From NCBI RefSeq assembly GCF_022012395.1, contig NZ_JAKLTQ010000021.1, positions 1 through 64,000 on the forward strand: 64,000 nt of DNA, written 5' to 3'. This DNA is from Arthrobacter hankyongi (GTDB taxonomy: Bacteria; Actinomycetota; Actinomycetes; Actinomycetales; Micrococcaceae). The position numbers and the translations under genes are program-made. How positions within the stretch are numbered: the first letter of the stretch is position 1; each line of letters starts with the position of its first letter. Shown here piece after piece: positions 8,740 through 16,750 of the stretch. Below the pieces are notes generated by a model. It saw only the letters and a list, made by a program, of their open reading frames with translations. It made no database searches and was not told where the DNA came from.

Positions 8740-10536
8740 TTAGGCGCGCGCCAGCAGCCGGATTTCCATCGGCTGCAACCGCAGGGGCACCGACGCCAGT
8801 CCGCCGCTGACCGCCACCTGTGCCGGTGCGCCGGGCGCCGGCTTGTTCGTGAACAGGTCCGCGAAGGTACTGCCCGCCGGATTCAGCGTGCTGTCGACCA
8901 GCACGTGCCCGGTCCAGGCCTCCGAGGTGTTGGTATTGGCCGCCACAACGATCTCCGTGTCGTTGAGGATCCGCGAAAAGGAGACAATGCCGCCGGCGAA
9001 CTCCGAGATGCCGAAATCCCGGCCGTTGCCGGACACGGGACGGAAATACTGCCGTCCATACCGCAGTGCCGGTTGGGCCCGGCGGACCAGGGCCAGCCGC
9101 CGGATGCTCTGGTAGAAGGCATGACCGGGGTCGAACGCACCGGGCCTTCCCCAGAGGGCTTCCCGCACGGCCTCCAGGACACCGCCGGCCCCGTTCAGCC
9201 CCTGCTCGGTCCCGTAATAGAGGCAGGGAATCCCCTGCAGGGCGAACAGGCAGCCGACGGCCAGGGTGAGCTGGTCATCGAACCGGTGCGGATCGCCGGG
9301 ACCGGTGAAATACAGCCGCTGGTGCTGGTCGTGGTTGTCCAGGAAAGTCACGAAGAACCTCCCGGCATCGCCGTGCGAGCTCAGGATCCCGCGCTGCACC
9401 TCCTTTCGGTGCGCATACAGGTCTGCGAGCGCGGAGGGCGGCTGCAGCCCCTTGGCCACCCACGGCAGCGCGTAGAACAGCGGGAAATCCAGGGCGGCGT
9501 CGACGCCGATGAGATCCGACGAATCGCTGGCGGTATTCCGGCCGATGTACGCGGCGATCTTTTCCTCGCTGTCCCAGATCTCGCCGAAGGTGAAGAAGTT
9601 CTGCTTGCCGATGCTCAGTGCATATTCCCGGATGGCGTTGCCGAATACCCGTGCGAATTCCGGTTCGATGAACTTGAGGGTGTCGATCCGGAACCCGTCG
9701 GCGTCGAACTTGGCGATCAGGTATTGGTGGGCCCGGATCAGGACATTGCGGAGGAACTCCGAGCGCTCGGTGGCGAACTCCTTCAAGGATGCGAAGTCGC
9801 CGTCGCCCTCTCCCTTCATCAGACCCTGCCGGCGGAAGTAGTTGTTGCCCTGCAGTTCGTGCGGCCACACCAGTCCGGCGGGAGAGGCACCGGTGGCTCC
9901 GGCGGCATCCGGCCAGTCGGCCCGGCCCTGCCCGTTTTCGTCCCGCCACCGGACCGGATAGGGAACATCGCTGAAGGGCGCCTCCGACGTGCCGCTGTTG
10001 CCGTCCCGGACGTATTCGAAGACGTCGCCCGCATGGTTGAGTACCACGTCGAAAATGACATACAGGCCGCGGGCATGGGCTGCATCCACCAGCTCGCCCA
10101 ACTCGCGCTCGGCCAGACCGGGGTCATGCTGGGCGGCAACGGGGTCGGACGCCAGGCGCGGATCGATCTGGAGGAAGTTCTGGATCCCGTACCCGTGGTA
10201 CGTCCGGCGGTAGCGGCAGTTCATCTGGACCGGCGAGAGCCACAGTGCCCCGACGCCCAGTTCCTGCAGGTAGTCGAGCTTGTCGCGGACCCCGTTCAGC
10301 GTTCCGCCCTGGAAGTCTTCGGTGGTGTCGTCCCAGTTCCGACGCGGCTGGGCCTGGGGGTTGTGGAAGCGGTCGGTCAGTATCTGGTAGATCCAGACAT
10401 CCCGCCAGTCCTGCGGCGAGGGGAACGGCACCGGTATCTGCCGGTGCCCGCCGGCGGCCGCAACGCTGTGCTGCCGGGCTGTATGTGATTGCCTGAAGGC
10501 GTCGTCGACCTCGGGGCCGAAAACCGATGTGGTCAT
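8740..10536 (-). CDS. GH13 alpha-amylase family glycoside hydrolase
   Basis: Acts on alpha-glucosidic bonds. The protein has 598 aa and no signal peptide, so it is probably intracellular. The catalytic TIM barrel shows all three acidic residues: nucleophile Asp285 (GFRIDTLKF), acid/base Glu319 (TFGEIWD) and Asp403 (LDNHDQ). The start of the barrel (WIYQILTDRFHN) and a C-terminal beta domain are also present. The FGEIWD and LDNHD motifs and the length resemble maltodextrin- or glycogen-processing enzymes rather than secreted amylases; exact activity is open. The ATG is preceded by AAGGACGG. No sugar transporter or regulator is adjacent. It is divergent from the DUF4193 gene across a 256-bp spacer. 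Confidence 0.88.
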   Translation of the reverse strand: MTTSVFGPEVDDAFRQSHTARQHSVAAAGGHRQIPVPFPSPQDWRDVWIYQILTDRFHNPQAQPRRNWDDTTEDFQGGTLNGVRDKLDYLQELGVGALWLSPVQMNCRYRRTYHGYGIQNFLQIDPRLASDPVAAQHDPGLAERELGELVDAAHARGLYVIFDVVLNHAGDVFEYVRDGNSGTSEAPFSDVPYPVRWRDENGQGRADWPDAAGATGASPAGLVWPHELQGNNYFRRQGLMKGEGDGDFASLKEFATERSEFLRNVLIRAHQYLIAKFDADGFRIDTLKFIEPEFARVFGNAIREYALSIGKQNFFTFGEIWDSEEKIAAYIGRNTASDSSDLIGVDAALDFPLFYALPWVAKGLQPPSALADLYAHRKEVQRGILSSHGDAGRFFVTFLDNHDQHQRLYFTGPGDPHRFDDQLTLAVGCLFALQGIPCLYYGTEQGLNGAGGVLEAVREALWGRPGAFDPGHAFYQSIRRLALVRRAQPALRYGRQYFRPVSGNGRDFGISEFAGGIVSFSRILNDTEIVVAANTNTSEAWTGHVLVDSTLNPAGSTFADLFTNKPAPGAPAQVAVSGGLASVPLRLQPMEIRLLARA

Positions 10537-10792
10537 GATCCGTCCTTGCGTTCGGGGCTGTGCCGGAGACGGCGTCCCAACGCCTGAACCCTAAGGTCCC
10601 CGCGTTATTGGACCGTTACGGCCGGTACTGTCGCGGGAAACAGGTCGCGGTCATCACGAGGCGCCGCAGGCGCAAATAACCGGAGCAGCCCGCTCGGAGC
10701 GGGAATAAGCCTGTGCCTGGCCGTGTTGGGCAGCTAGGATCGGACACTTACAAACCGTCCGGCACAACCCCACAGGAGTTTGAGACCCACCG

Positions 10793-11092
10793 ATGGCCAC
10801 CGATTACGACGCTCCCCGCACCAAGGACGAAGACCAGGGACACGAATCGCTCGAGGCACTGAAGTCGCAGCGGCACGGCGCGCAGACCGCACAGATCGAC
10901 GTCGAGGACGCCGATACCGCCGAAGGCATCGACCTGCCCGGCGCCGACCTCTCCGGCGAGGAACTGATCGTCCAGATCGTCCCGCCGCAGCAGGACGAAT
11001 TCACCTGCGCATCCTGCTTCCTGGTCCGCCACCAGTCCCAGGTCGCCCGCGAAAAGGACGGCGCCAAATACTGCCGGGACTGCGAAGGCTGA
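10793..11092 (+). CDS. DUF4193 domain-containing protein, first copy
   Basis: Acidic 99-aa protein of the actinobacterial family DUF4193. The C-terminal half carries two CxxC pairs (CASC and CRDC) about 25 residues apart, a likely zinc ribbon; the N-terminal half is charged and probably flexible. By hand alignment about two thirds of its residues are identical to the second copy at 43996-44295, with identical termini (MATDYDAPR and DCEG). The second copy sits in the position conserved across actinobacteria, so this one looks like the duplicate. The ribosome binding site is CAGGAG; a possible -10 (TAGGAT) lies at 10735. A very strong hairpin follows. Function unknown. Confidence 0.88.
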   Translation: MATDYDAPRTKDEDQGHESLEALKSQRHGAQTAQIDVEDADTAEGIDLPGADLSGEELIVQIVPPQQDEFTCASCFLVRHQSQVAREKDGAKYCRDCEG

Positions 11093-11156
11093 CAGCGACT
11101 CGCTGAAGCAGTTGCCGGATTCACGGCAGGAACCCTCGAGAGCGATAACCTGAAGA

Positions 11157-11196
11157 CGAAGCGGGGCCCGCAGTGTGCACGGCGGGCCCCGCTTCG
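11157..11196 (+). terminator. Terminator hairpin after DUF4193 copy 1
   Basis: Perfect 15-bp stem (11157-11171 with 11182-11196, arm CGAAGCGGGGCCCGC) around a 10-nt loop, 65 nt after the stop. One of the strongest hairpins in the window. Confidence 0.85.
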
Positions 11197-11241
11197 CCAC
11201 GCCGGCGGCTCAGCTACCCTCTAGGATCCAGTTTCTCCGTG

Positions 11242-11529
11242 ATGCCCTTTCGCACCCTCCTGCACTATCCCGCCGTCCGCCTTGTCCTCGAGACGGCCGG
11301 TGCCGCACTCGTCCTGACCATCGGCGTCGAAATGATCGCCCATGCGAACGGCAGTACCTGGGCCCCGCTCATCGGCGGACCGGCGATTACCCTCGCCGGA
11401 GCCCACCTCATCATTCTCGCCCGTGCCTGGCACGACCACCTTGGCAGGGCCGCGAAAGCCCGAAAGAATCCGGCTGACGGCACGGCCGGCCCGCAGCCGG
11501 CCGAGGCGCGGTCAGGCACCGGGCAGTAG
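11242..11529 (+). CDS. Small hypothetical membrane protein
   Basis: Protein of 95 aa with two predicted membrane helices, roughly residues 10-32 (VRLVLETAGAALVLTIGVEM) and 39-60 (WAPLIGGPAITLAGAHLIIL), then a basic hydrophilic tail. The ATG at 11242 (or the GTG just before it) is preferred: a longer reading from 11173 would start inside the loop of the preceding terminator. A TAGGAT -10-like hexamer is at 11223. Nothing like it is recognised. It converges on amt with 17 nt between stops. Confidence 0.55.
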   Translation: MPFRTLLHYPAVRLVLETAGAALVLTIGVEMIAHANGSTWAPLIGGPAITLAGAHLIILARAWHDHLGRAAKARKNPADGTAGPQPAEARSGTGQ

Positions 11530-11546
11530 CGGACATTACCAGCGCT

Positions 11547-12854
11547 TTAGACGCCAGCCATCTCCTGCTCCCGCTGCTGGACGCCCTCCGGGCGCTGCAG
11601 CTGGTGGGAGGCCGGATGCACATGGCCTTGGCCCAGCCCGTCGAATTCGTAGGCGGTCTCGGCATGTTCGGACACGTCCACGCCGGCGATTTCGTCGTCG
11701 AGGCTTACCCGGAAGCCGATGGTGCGGTGGATGGCCAGGCCGACGGCGGCGGTCACCAGGGCGGTCAGCGCCACGGTGACGAGGACGGCGACAACCTGCG
11801 CCAGCAGTTGCTGGAACCCCCCGCCATAGAAGAGCCCGCCACCCTCGCCGTTCACCGGCAGTGCGATGAAGCCCAGCGCCAACGTGCCGATCAGACCGGC
11901 CACCAGATGGACGCCGACAACGTCAAGCGAATCATCAAAACCGAACTTGTACTTCAGGCCCACGGCCCAGGCGCACACGGCTCCGGCGGCCAGCCCCAGG
12001 GCCACCGCACCCAGCGGGCTGACATTGGCGCAGGACGGAGTGATCGCGACCAAACCGGCAACGACGCCGGAGACGGCCCCCAGGGAGGTGGGATGGCCGT
12101 CGCGGAACTTCTCCAAGACCAGCCAGCCGAGCATGGCGGCAGCCGGCGCGGCCAAGGTATTGATCCAGATCAGTCCGGCCTGCCCGGCCGTCGTCGCCGC
12201 ACCGCCGTTGAAGCCGAACCAGCCAAACCACAGGATCGCCGCGCCGATCATGACCAGCGGAAGGTTGTGCGGACGGTGCCCCGGATCCTTGCCGAAGCCG
12301 TGGCGCGGGCCCACGATCAGGGCCAGGACCAGCCCGGCGACGCCTGCGCTGATTTCGACGACGGTGCCGCCGGCGAAGTCGATCACCTGGCCGAAGATGG
12401 AACTGAGGGCGCCGCCGGGGCTGAGCAGGCCGCCGCCCCAGACCATGTACGCGAGCGGGCAGTAGACCAGGGTGACCCAGATCGGGACGAAGGCGGCCCA
12501 GGCGCTGAATTTGGCCCGGTCGGCAATGGCACCGCTGATCAGGGCCACGGTGACGATCGCGAACGTGGCGCCAAAACCGGCCTGGATCAGCTCGGTGCCG
12601 GAGAGGTTGGCCAGCCCGAAGCTGGTGAACGGATTGCCGAACAGCCCGTCGACGCCGTCGCCGGTGGCCATGGAGTTGCCCCACAGGATCCAGAGGACGC
12701 CGACGATACCGGCGGAGACGACGCTCATCATGATCATGTTGAGTGCGGCCTTCATCCGGGTCATGCCGCCGTAGAAGACGGCCAGTCCCGGCGTCATGAA
12801 CAAGGCCAGTCCGGCCGACACCATCATCCAGACGTTTCCGGCCGTGATCTCCAC
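11547..12854 (-). CDS. amt: Ammonium transporter Amt
   Basis: Membrane channel for NH4+/NH3 of the Amt/MEP/Rh family, about 435 aa with some eleven membrane helices. Seen: the MTPGLAVFYGGMTR signature in the first helix, FAGGTVVEISAGVAGL, the pore-region NGGAAT block and the late DVVGVHLVAGLIGTL block. The GTG at 12854 is chosen because GGGAAGGGAC precedes it at good spacing and it matches usual Amt N-termini (VEITAGNVWMM); ATGs at 12872 and 12881 are alternatives. Unlike many bacterial amt genes, no PII gene (glnK) follows. The promoter region holds two GlnR-type boxes, which suggests nitrogen control. Confidence 0.92.
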   Translation of the reverse strand: MEITAGNVWMMVSAGLALFMTPGLAVFYGGMTRMKAALNMIMMSVVSAGIVGVLWILWGNSMATGDGVDGLFGNPFTSFGLANLSGTELIQAGFGATFAIVTVALISGAIADRAKFSAWAAFVPIWVTLVYCPLAYMVWGGGLLSPGGALSSIFGQVIDFAGGTVVEISAGVAGLVLALIVGPRHGFGKDPGHRPHNLPLVMIGAAILWFGWFGFNGGAATTAGQAGLIWINTLAAPAAAMLGWLVLEKFRDGHPTSLGAVSGVVAGLVAITPSCANVSPLGAVALGLAAGAVCAWAVGLKYKFGFDDSLDVVGVHLVAGLIGTLALGFIALPVNGEGGGLFYGGGFQQLLAQVVAVLVTVALTALVTAAVGLAIHRTIGFRVSLDDEIAGVDVSEHAETAYEFDGLGQGHVHPASHQLQRPEGVQQREQEMAGV

Positions 12855-12956
12855 CCGTGCGTCCCTTCCCATCAGTCCCACCGCACCGGGGCGGCCTCCC
12901 TGCCCGTGCTGTCCATCAAGGTTCGCGCACCCATGTTTCAGGCTGTGAGGTGGAAA

Positions 12957-13025
12957 GTTACGGGCAGGTCACAGAAAATCCGGGTTTGTAAAGACCGCAT
13001 CACCGCATTGTTTCGGCCAGGTAAA
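12957..13025 (-). promoter_or_regulatory. Paired GlnR-like boxes upstream of amt
   Basis: Read towards amt, two boxes of the GTnAC-N6-GAAAC type are seen: TTTAC-CTGGCC-GAAAC (13010-13025) and GTGAC-CTGCCC-GTAAC (12957-12972), about 53 bp apart. Each differs from the consensus at one or two positions. Whether this organism uses GlnR is inferred from family knowledge, not from the window. Confidence 0.4.
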
Positions 13026-13068
13026 CGAGGTGCGGCCCGAAAGTCCACATCGGACCTACGATCAGAGC

Positions 13069-13319
13069 ATGACGACCGTGGGAATTCGGGAGTTGCGGAA
13101 CATGACCTCATCGCTGCTGGCGCGCGCCCAAGCCGGCGAGGTTATCGTCATTGCCCGCCACGGCGTCCCCATAGCCAAACTGGAACCGCCGGGCCGGAAC
13201 TGCAGCCGTTCCTGACCAAGGAAGAGCTGCTCTCGTTGCCATTGGCCGATCCGGGCATGAAGCGGGATCTTGAGGAACTCGTCGGCGATACCACCGACGA
13301 TCTCGGCCCCATCCGGTGA
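13069..13319 (+). pseudogene. Phd/YefM-type (VapB-like) antitoxin with a frameshift
   Basis: The first ~40 codons encode a typical Phd/YefM DNA-binding domain (VGIRELRNMTSSLLARAQAGE, then VPIAKLEP), but this frame stops at 13215. The natural C-terminus (GPELQPFLTKEELLSL through DDLGPIR) lies in another frame and ends at 13319, in a GTGA overlap with the toxin start. One missing G in the run at 13186-13193 (CCGGCCGGG becoming CCGCCGGG) would explain it. The toxin-binding tail is therefore lost unless ribosomes shift frame or the base is a sequencing error. The ATG follows TACGAT (13057-13062) by 6 nt: a leaderless start. Confidence 0.75.
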
Positions 13320-13717
13320 CAGCTGACCGGGCGCTGCTGGACACCAGCGTGTTCGCCGCCCTCGAGAGCGGGCGTCGGCTCGACGCCTCCCCGTTGCCCG
13401 AAGAAATGTACGTCAGCGTCATTGCGCTCGGAGAGCTGCATACCGGAGTCCTCGCTGCCAAGGACACCGACACGCGGGCCCGTAGGCTGCAAACGAGGGA
13501 ATTCCTCGCCAGGTTCCAGACCCTTCCGGTTACGGCTGAAGCGGCACGCCATTGGACAAGGCTGCGCTACCGGCTGGCGGAGGCAGGACGCCGCATCAAT
13601 GTGAACGACCTCTGGATCGCATCAACCGCGTTGGCCCGCGATCTGCCAGTCGCCACTCGAGATCGCGACTACGACGTACTGGAAGGTTTGGGCGGCCCGG
13701 ACGTCCTCCACCTCTGA
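13316..13717 (+). CDS. vapC: PIN-domain toxin, VapC-like
   Basis: Predicted Mg-dependent endoribonuclease of 133 aa; VapC toxins cleave tRNA or rRNA to stop growth. The PIN-domain acidic residues are intact: Asp9 (LLDTSVF), Glu40 (ALGELHTG), Asp98 (VNDLWIA) and Asp116 (ATRDRDYD). The GTG start overlaps the last codons of the antitoxin (GTGA), typical translational coupling in VapBC loci. Its antitoxin gene carries a frameshift while the toxin has no visible damage. Either the toxin is silent, a second antitoxin acts in trans, or the frameshift is programmed or an error. Confidence 0.88.
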   Translation: MTADRALLDTSVFAALESGRRLDASPLPEEMYVSVIALGELHTGVLAAKDTDTRARRLQTREFLARFQTLPVTAEAARHWTRLRYRLAEAGRRINVNDLWIASTALARDLPVATRDRDYDVLEGLGGPDVLHL

Positions 13718-13873
13718 ACCAAACCTCCTGCAGGCGCAACCGTCTTCGCCGTCATTCGACGCTGGGGGCCAGACGGAGGTCGCCGGCCAGCAGGAAAAGC
13801 CGGCGCTTAATCCGGGTCAGCAGCCCTGAAGGCCTCGACATGCAAGGACGGATTCGCCCGCTGCGCACAGAGC

Positions 13874-14875
13874 CTAGCCGCGGGCCCGGGCCAGTGTCAC
13901 CGACGGGGTTTCGCCGAACTGCTGGGTGTAGTAGGCAGCGAAGCGTCCCAGATGGGTGAAGCCAACCCCGGTGGCCACCGCCGCGACCGTTGTCCGCTCC
14001 GCCGTCGAACGTTCGGACAGCAGCGTGTGTGCGCGGTCCAGGCGGATGTTCCGCAACAGCAGCGACGGCGTGGTGCCCAAGTGTTCGGTGAAGACCGCCT
14101 GCAGCTGCCGCGGACTGATCCGGACGGCGGCGGCGATCTGCTCCACGGACAATGGCTCGGTGTGGTGCTGCTCCATGTACCGGCGGGCTTGGCGCAGGTA
14201 GTCCGGGCCCGGGACCTGATGGCCCCGCACCGCCAACTGCAGGTGCGGGGCCAGACCGACGACGGCGGAGGCCAGCAGGGATTCGGACAGCGCCCTGACC
14301 GTCAGCGGATCGGCGTCCAGGCCGCTGTCGAACTGCCGGCAGGCTCCCACCCAGCTGGCGGTGACGTAGTCCGGCGCCGCCAGCTGCAGCGGCCGGTCGC
14401 CGGAGAGCGCCAGCGGCCCGTCCAGCGGGACCCCGAGGATACCGGCCACGCTCGCCTCCAGGACACCGACGTCGGCCGCACCCACCAAGGCGCCGGATTC
14501 CGGGTCCGGCTCCATCCGGGTGGGCCGGTCGGAGCTGAGTGCGAACGGCGTGGTGGCCATCCAGCTGTGCCCGCCGCATTCGACCAGCATCGGCCCGAGC
14601 GGGAACACGATCAGCGCGCGACGGCCCGAGGGCGGGCTGGCCACGGTCAGCTGCGCTCCGTAGGCCACCAGCACCAGGCTCAGCTCCCCCAGCCGCAGCC
14701 CGTTGACGGTCCCGTCCAGGCGCCGGCCATCGTGCAGGATCAGCTGGTGGTGCTCCGCGGTCAGGTCATTGACCGCGTCACGGATTTCCTGCGGATCGGC
14801 GCTGCGGGCCAGCGGGTGCGCGGCCAGCAGGTGGGCCGGCGGCTGCGCCCCGACGTGCTCGGCAACAACGCTCAT
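13874..14875 (-). CDS. AraC-family transcriptional regulator
   Basis: Transcription factor of about 333 aa. The C-terminal ~100 residues hold two helix-turn-helix units (SVEQIAAAVRISPRQLQAVF and TVAAVATGVGFTHLGRFAAYY) ending with the GETPS motif typical of AraC/XylS. The N-terminal ~200 residues resemble the AraC-binding-like domain of regulators such as NphR/AlkS-type activators of aromatic catabolism. The ATG at 14875 is chosen over an upstream ATG at 14905. It is last in the leftward gene row of the catabolic cluster and is the best candidate to bind the direct repeats at 16630-16664 and 17652-17686. A CRP-like palindrome lies 42 nt upstream. Confidence 0.88.
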   Translation of the reverse strand: MSVVAEHVGAQPPAHLLAAHPLARSADPQEIRDAVNDLTAEHHQLILHDGRRLDGTVNGLRLGELSLVLVAYGAQLTVASPPSGRRALIVFPLGPMLVECGGHSWMATTPFALSSDRPTRMEPDPESGALVGAADVGVLEASVAGILGVPLDGPLALSGDRPLQLAAPDYVTASWVGACRQFDSGLDADPLTVRALSESLLASAVVGLAPHLQLAVRGHQVPGPDYLRQARRYMEQHHTEPLSVEQIAAAVRISPRQLQAVFTEHLGTTPSLLLRNIRLDRAHTLLSERSTAERTTVAAVATGVGFTHLGRFAAYYTQQFGETPSVTLARARG

Positions 14876-14916
14876 GTGGATCTCCCGGCAAGCAGCATCG
14901 ATCAACTATACCGTCT

Positions 14917-14932
14917 CGTGACGGACGTCACT
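14917..14932. promoter_or_regulatory. CRP/GlxR-like palindrome upstream of the AraC gene
   Basis: CGTGACGGACGTCACT: a perfect GTGA-N6-TCAC core of the CRP/GlxR type, between the monooxygenase stop and the AraC start. Similar cores lie at 16663-16678 and 19549-19564. Confidence 0.45.
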
Positions 14933-14943
14933 AGTGCTCCAGC

Positions 14944-16047
14944 TCAGGCCTTGGGCCGCACGCCCATCGCCTCGAGCCGCGGCAGCACTTCTTCGGCGAA
15001 GTACGGCAATTCATCCGCGTAGTCCACGAACGCCACCGTCATCCCGTCGAAGCCTGCCCGGTGCACCGCGGCAATGCCCTCGGCGACGTCGTCGGGTGTG
15101 CCGAAGATGGGCAGCGAGCCGTGGCCGGAGGCGAACCGCGAGCGCATCGTGGCCAGCATCTCGGGGGTGAAGGACTGGGCGTGCAGGCCCTGCAGGCCCA
15201 TCAGGTAGTCCACCGCTCCCCAATCCGCGTTCTCTTCCGCGTAGTAGTGCACGAACTCCTCGGCCTCGGCCCGGGTGGGCCGGCACACCACGTGCCCGAG
15301 CGTGAAGACCCCGACCTCCCGGCCGTGCTCGGTGCGGGCCTGCTGCTTCAGCCCAGCGGCAATGCCGCTGCCGGTTTCGGCGTCCGGGATGATCGTGAAG
15401 ACGAAGTCCGAGTTCTTCGCGGCGAAGGAACGGCCCTGCCCGGACGAGCCGGCGTTGAGCACCGGGACGCGGCCGCCGGCCGGCTTGGGTTCCGACTCGA
15501 CGTTCTTCAGGTGGAAGTACTCGCCATCGTGGTCGAAGATGCCCTGCTCGGACCAGGCCTCGCGGACCACGTCCCACCATTCCTGGGCGAAGGCGTAGCG
15601 CGCATCGTGTTCCTGCGGCATGTCCACGCCCATGGCGTTGTATTCGGGCTGGTTCCAGCCGGCCACGATGTTCAGACCGGCGCGGCCACCGCCGCCGAGC
15701 TGGTCCAGGGTGGCCATTTGCTTGGCGGTCACCAGCGGGTGGTTGAACGCGGTGTGGATGGTGGAGAACACCGAGATCCGCTGCGTGGAGGCCAGCAGCC
15801 CGGCAGCCCAGACAATCGGGTCGAGCACGTGGCCGTGGAAGTTGGTGTCCCCCTTGTAGCCGATCCAGCGGGCGATCGGCAGCAGGAAGTCGATGCCGGC
15901 CTCATCGGCGATGCGGGCCATGCGCAGGTTGTCCTCCCAGCTGGCGCTCCAGCGCTTGTCGATCTTGGTGACGGCCAGTCCGCCGGAGCAGTTGGCCGAG
16001 AAGAGTCCGAGCTTGAAGCCGCGGCGGTCGAGGATGGAGCGGGTCAT
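14944..16047 (-). CDS. LLM-class FMNH2-dependent monooxygenase
   Basis: Luciferase-like (bacterial luciferase fold, TIM-barrel) flavin monooxygenase, 367 aa. It uses reduced flavin supplied by a partner reductase, which is the next gene upstream. The block GLNIVAGWNQPEYNAMGV and the early LLPIARW region place it in the subgroup that includes RutA (pyrimidine ring opening), SfnG (dimethylsulfone) and DszA. The substrate is unknown; in this context a nitrogen- or sulfur-containing ring or aromatic acid is plausible. GGAGACACC precedes the ATG. It is co-transcribed with the reductase, 39 nt downstream of it. Confidence 0.87.
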   Translation of the reverse strand: MTRSILDRRGFKLGLFSANCSGGLAVTKIDKRWSASWEDNLRMARIADEAGIDFLLPIARWIGYKGDTNFHGHVLDPIVWAAGLLASTQRISVFSTIHTAFNHPLVTAKQMATLDQLGGGGRAGLNIVAGWNQPEYNAMGVDMPQEHDARYAFAQEWWDVVREAWSEQGIFDHDGEYFHLKNVESEPKPAGGRVPVLNAGSSGQGRSFAAKNSDFVFTIIPDAETGSGIAAGLKQQARTEHGREVGVFTLGHVVCRPTRAEAEEFVHYYAEENADWGAVDYLMGLQGLHAQSFTPEMLATMRSRFASGHGSLPIFGTPDDVAEGIAAVHRAGFDGMTVAFVDYADELPYFAEEVLPRLEAMGVRPKA

Positions 16048-16086
16048 GGTGTCTCCTTTGACAGTGGTTGGGCTGTGGGTGGTGTA

Positions 16087-16569
16087 TCAGCGGTTCAGGT
16101 GTTCGAGGGTCAGGGGGTCGAACTCGTCCGCGCCGTCGATCGCCAGGACCTGCCCGACCAGGATCAGGTGGTCCCCGCCGTCGTACCGGGCCCAGAGCCT
16201 GCAGTCGAGGCGGATGCCGGCGATCGCCAGCGACGGTGCCCCGACGGCGCTCTGCCCGGTGGCCAGGCCGGCGAACTTGTCCCCGCCGCGTGAGGCGAAG
16301 CGCGGCACCAGATGGGCGTCCGACTCGGCGAGCACGTGTACCGCGAACGCCTCGGTAGTGCTCCAGGTGGCAATCGCCCTCGATCCCCGGTCCGCGCACC
16401 AGGACACCAGCGGGGGCTGCAGCGAGACGGAGGTGAAGCTGTTGCTGACCAGGCCCGCCGGCCGCCCGTCGGTTCCGGCTGCGGTGACGACGGTAACCCC
16501 GGTCATCCAACGGCGCATCACGCCGCGCAGGGTGCCTGGGGCGATGGTGTCTGGGCTGAGCGTTGCCAT
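16087..16569 (-). CDS. Flavin reductase (FMN-binding split-barrel)
   Basis: Small component of a two-component flavin monooxygenase, 160 aa. It reduces FMN or FAD with NAD(P)H and hands it to the LLM enzyme encoded just downstream. Seen: the N-terminal MRRWMTGVTVVTA block, GLVSNSFTSVSLQPPLVSWC (flavin binding) and the AGIRLDCRL strand, all usual for the HpaC/flavin_reduct family. The start is well supported by AGGAGGACGAC. It is first gene of its transcript, driven by a promoter carrying the direct repeat described at 16604-16664. Confidence 0.9.
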   Translation of the reverse strand: MATLSPDTIAPGTLRGVMRRWMTGVTVVTAAGTDGRPAGLVSNSFTSVSLQPPLVSWCADRGSRAIATWSTTEAFAVHVLAESDAHLVPRFASRGGDKFAGLATGQSAVGAPSLAIAGIRLDCRLWARYDGGDHLILVGQVLAIDGADEFDPLTLEHLNR

Positions 16570-16603
16570 GTCGTCCTCCTGGGGGAAGCGGGGTATGGCT
16601 TAA

Positions 16604-16664
16604 ATTCTTCCGAGCGGCGGCTGCTGCGCCTATCCGATCCCGGCAGACTCCTATCCGCTTTGCG
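16604..16664 (-). promoter_or_regulatory. AraC-type direct-repeat operator and promoter, site A
   Basis: Read leftward: GCAAAGCGGATA, 15 nt, CGGATAG, 20 nt, AAGAAT (-10; plus-strand 16604-16609), then the reductase ATG. The two CGGATA half-sites (plus-strand TATCCG at 16631 and 16652) are 21 bp apart, two helical turns, and the proximal one abuts the -35 position. Site B at 17625-17686 has the same layout, with 26 of 35 operator bases identical. Confidence 0.65.
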
Positions 16665-16678
16665 TGATTGGCGTCACA
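16663..16678. promoter_or_regulatory. CRP/GlxR-like site abutting operator A
   Basis: CGTGATTGGCGTCACA matches TGTGA-N6-TCACA at nine of ten half-site positions. It directly borders the upstream end of the AraC-type direct repeat, the place where a CRP-type activator would help. Confidence 0.5.
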
Positions 16679-16685
16679 GAACGAC

Positions 16686-16732
16686 GACGACGCCCGGGGT
16701 TCCGCTGTTAGGGAACTCCGGGCGCCGTCGTC
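16686..16732 (-). terminator. Terminator hairpin after the cyclase-family gene
   Basis: Long hairpin: 6-bp GACGAC/GTCGTC base, a 3-nt bulge, then a 12-bp GC-rich stem with one wobble pair and an 8-nt loop. It lies 19 nt after the stop, so the flavin reductase gene needs its own promoter (site A). Confidence 0.7.
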
Positions 16733-16750
16733 ACTGGTCCGGGCGCGGCG

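Noticed and set aside
10661-10703. Two small hairpins (GCGCC-GCA-GGCGC and CCCGCT-CGG-AGCGGG) between the amylase and DUF4193 genes
   Set aside because: Short stems are frequent in GC-rich DNA and they lie in a divergent promoter region, not after a gene.
11173-11241. Upstream extension of the small membrane gene at 11242
   Set aside because: It would begin inside the loop of a perfect 15-bp terminator stem.
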